Assembly (NCBI GenBank): GCA_947253735.1
Contig: CAMYAU010000028.1
Coordinates: forward strand, 1 to 15,253
Length of the DNA stretch: 15,253 bases
DNA from: an uncultured Varibaculum sp.
GTDB taxonomy: Bacteria > Actinomycetota > Actinomycetes > Actinomycetales > Actinomycetaceae
Direction: 5' to 3'
Shown here: in pieces, positions 13,866-15,253 of the stretch
How the letters are laid out: each line of letters opens with the position of its first letter
Numbering within the stretch: position 1 is the stretch's first letter
The notes under the pieces: generated by a model
What the model was told of the DNA's origin: nothing
Database searches by the model: none
What the model saw: only the letters and a program-made list of their open reading frames with translations
Program-made: the position numbers and the translations under genes

Positions 13866-15253
13866 ATGACTAGAAAAACAAAAATCACGATTGCTACGGT
13901 TGTTGCAACGCTGCTGACGACAATCTCTGCCTTCGCAATTTACATTTGCTACTACGCGGTCGGGCAGAAAGCATTGCCCGGTACTAAGGTGGGAGAAGTA
14001 AAAGTTTCCGGTCTAACCGCCAGTGAAATCAAAAGCCAGCTGGATACTGCACAGACTAGCTACAAAGCCATTTTTTCCGGCCACGGAGTTAGCGGTAAAT
14101 CATTGACCCCGAAAGAAATCGGGTACCAGGTTAATTCAGCAGAAACCGCCCGAATGGCAACCTCGCGCAGCAGTGCCTTCAACTATGTTAGTAGTCTGTT
14201 CACCACCAGGCAGATTACGATTCAACACCAAGTTAACACGCAGGTAACCAATAAGTTATCGCATGAGCTTTCTAAAGGTATTAAAGGCGCCAAACCGGTA
14301 ACCGAACCTAGCGTGCAACTTAACGCCGAAGGAGCTGGTTTTAAAGCAATTCCAGGTATGAATGGATTCGGAGCAGATACCAAGGGACTGCTTGCAGGTG
14401 CCGATAAGGTTATGGCTAGTCAAAAAGATCAGAAGATGCCCCTAACAACAGGGGCAGTCAAACCACTGGTTGATATTAAGTTGGCACAGAAATTAGCAGA
14501 CGAGGCAGAAAAATTCATTCAACCACAGATCAAGATAAAAGCTGGGAACAAAGAAATCATCGCTGACAAAAAGGCAAAAGTCAGATTTGTGGATATTCCG
14601 GAGGTCAGTCGGCAAGCCAAGCCCACTACCAATAACAATGCCGTGGCTGACTGGGTGAACAAGAGCAAAGAAACTGTTGAGGTAAAAAAGATTAATGGGC
14701 AACGCTTGGTTAACAGCGTGGGAAAGGTACTACGGACTAAAACTGCCTCAAAGGATGGAGTAACCGTTACAAACGGTGACGCGTTAGCAAAAGAAATTGC
14801 CAGCAACCTCGCTGCTGGCAAAGACAGCTCCCTTACCTTCGAGACTAAAGTCGATAAAGCCAGTAATGAAGATAAGATCATTGCTGACGGGGCAGAAAAC
14901 CTGGCTTATTCAGCGGCTCCCGGAGAAAAATGGATTGATATAAATCTGTCTAACTACACGGTTACCGGATATGAGGGAACCACAGTGGCAGTGGCGCCGA
15001 CCAGTATGGTTCCTGGAGCTCCTGCCACCCCTACGATCCAAGGTACCTTTTCCATCCAACGGAAATTAAGATTCGACACCATGCGGGGATTTAACACTGA
15101 CGGGACCCGTTATGTGACTCCGAACGTCCCCTACGCAATGTACTTCTCTGGAGGATACGCCCTCCACGGAGCACCCTGGCGTAGCTCTTTTGGTTGGGGA
15201 GGACCTGGCGGTTCTCACGGCTGCGTAAATATGCCAGTTTCCGAAGCCGGCGA
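13866..15253 (+). CDS. L,D-transpeptidase paralogue (copy 2), cut by the window edge
   Basis: The frame is open from ATG 13866 to the right edge: 462 complete codons, with about 16 residues missing compared with copy 1. The layout is the same: basic N-terminus (MTRKTK), membrane helix at about 7-30, the GEVKVSGLTASEI peptidoglycan-binding-type region, and a YkuD domain. The catalytic histidine is in YALHGAPW and the cysteine is Cys453 in SHGCVNM, the same residue number as in copy 1. The N-terminal 85 residues and the catalytic core are very similar to copy 1; the middle is more diverged. GGAAG lies 10 bases before the ATG, as in copy 1. It is a tandem duplicate that still looks functional as far as it is visible. 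Confidence 0.93.
   Translation, partial: MTRKTKITIATVVATLLTTISAFAIYICYYAVGQKALPGTKVGEVKVSGLTASEIKSQLDTAQTSYKAIFSGHGVSGKSLTPKEIGYQVNSAETARMATSRSSAFNYVSSLFTTRQITIQHQVNTQVTNKLSHELSKGIKGAKPVTEPSVQLNAEGAGFKAIPGMNGFGADTKGLLAGADKVMASQKDQKMPLTTGAVKPLVDIKLAQKLADEAEKFIQPQIKIKAGNKEIIADKKAKVRFVDIPEVSRQAKPTTNNNAVADWVNKSKETVEVKKINGQRLVNSVGKVLRTKTASKDGVTVTNGDALAKEIASNLAAGKDSSLTFETKVDKASNEDKIIADGAENLAYSAAPGEKWIDINLSNYTVTGYEGTTVAVAPTSMVPGAPATPTIQGTFSIQRKLRFDTMRGFNTDGTRYVTPNVPYAMYFSGGYALHGAPWRSSFGWGGPGGSHGCVNMPVSEAG

Noticed and set aside
14519..14881. 120-codon open frame on the minus strand
   Set aside because: It is antisense to the second L,D-transpeptidase, whose frame is clearly coding by comparison with copy 1.

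Overview
The window is a stretch of housekeeping genes from a Gram-positive actinobacterium of moderate GC content (roughly half GC by eye). The gene order rpmE-prfA-prmC-tsaC-wecA-(atpI-like)-atpB-E-F-H-A-G-D-C is that of the mycobacterial/actinobacterial ATP synthase locus. The moderate GC, the LAXTG-type surface protein and the L,D-transpeptidases suggest a member of the Actinomycetaceae (Varibaculum/Mobiluncus-like), but this placement is inference.

Positions 1-6607 (minus strand) hold the F1Fo-ATP synthase genes. In transcription order they are atpB (a), atpE (c), atpF (b), atpH (delta), atpA (alpha), atpG (gamma), atpD (beta) and the first 18 codons of atpC (epsilon), which runs off the left edge. 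The genes are packed tightly, with TAATG overlaps at atpF/atpH and atpD/atpC and a 2-bp gap at atpA/atpG. A compact hairpin and an A-rich leader separate atpB from atpE.

Positions 6776-11526 (minus strand) hold, in transcription order, prfA (RF1), prmC (which methylates RF1), a small sortase-type surface protein, tsaC (tRNA t6A synthesis), a WecA/TagO-type polyprenyl-phosphate sugar-1-phosphate transferase and a four-helix AtpI-like membrane protein. The block therefore runs from translation termination through cell-envelope synthesis into energy conservation. The small LAQTG protein is the one member that does not fit the conserved order, and it has its own upstream gap with a candidate promoter overlapped by an inverted repeat.

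Positions 11693-11911 (minus strand) hold rpmE (zinc-type L31), followed by a strong intrinsic terminator that separates it from prfA.

Positions 11912-15253 (plus strand) hold a divergent pair of tandem paralogous L,D-transpeptidases (N-terminal anchor, peptidoglycan-binding region, YkuD catalytic domain). The second is cut by the right edge after its catalytic cysteine. Their upstream regions are also duplicated: a 20-bp block with 18 identities lies exactly 31 bp upstream of matching -10 hexamers. This promoter duplication, the LAQTG insertion and the internal repeat in AtpH are the most interesting signals. I see no CRISPR array, insertion sequence, prophage, tRNA or rRNA gene, and no clearly undescribed multi-gene system.
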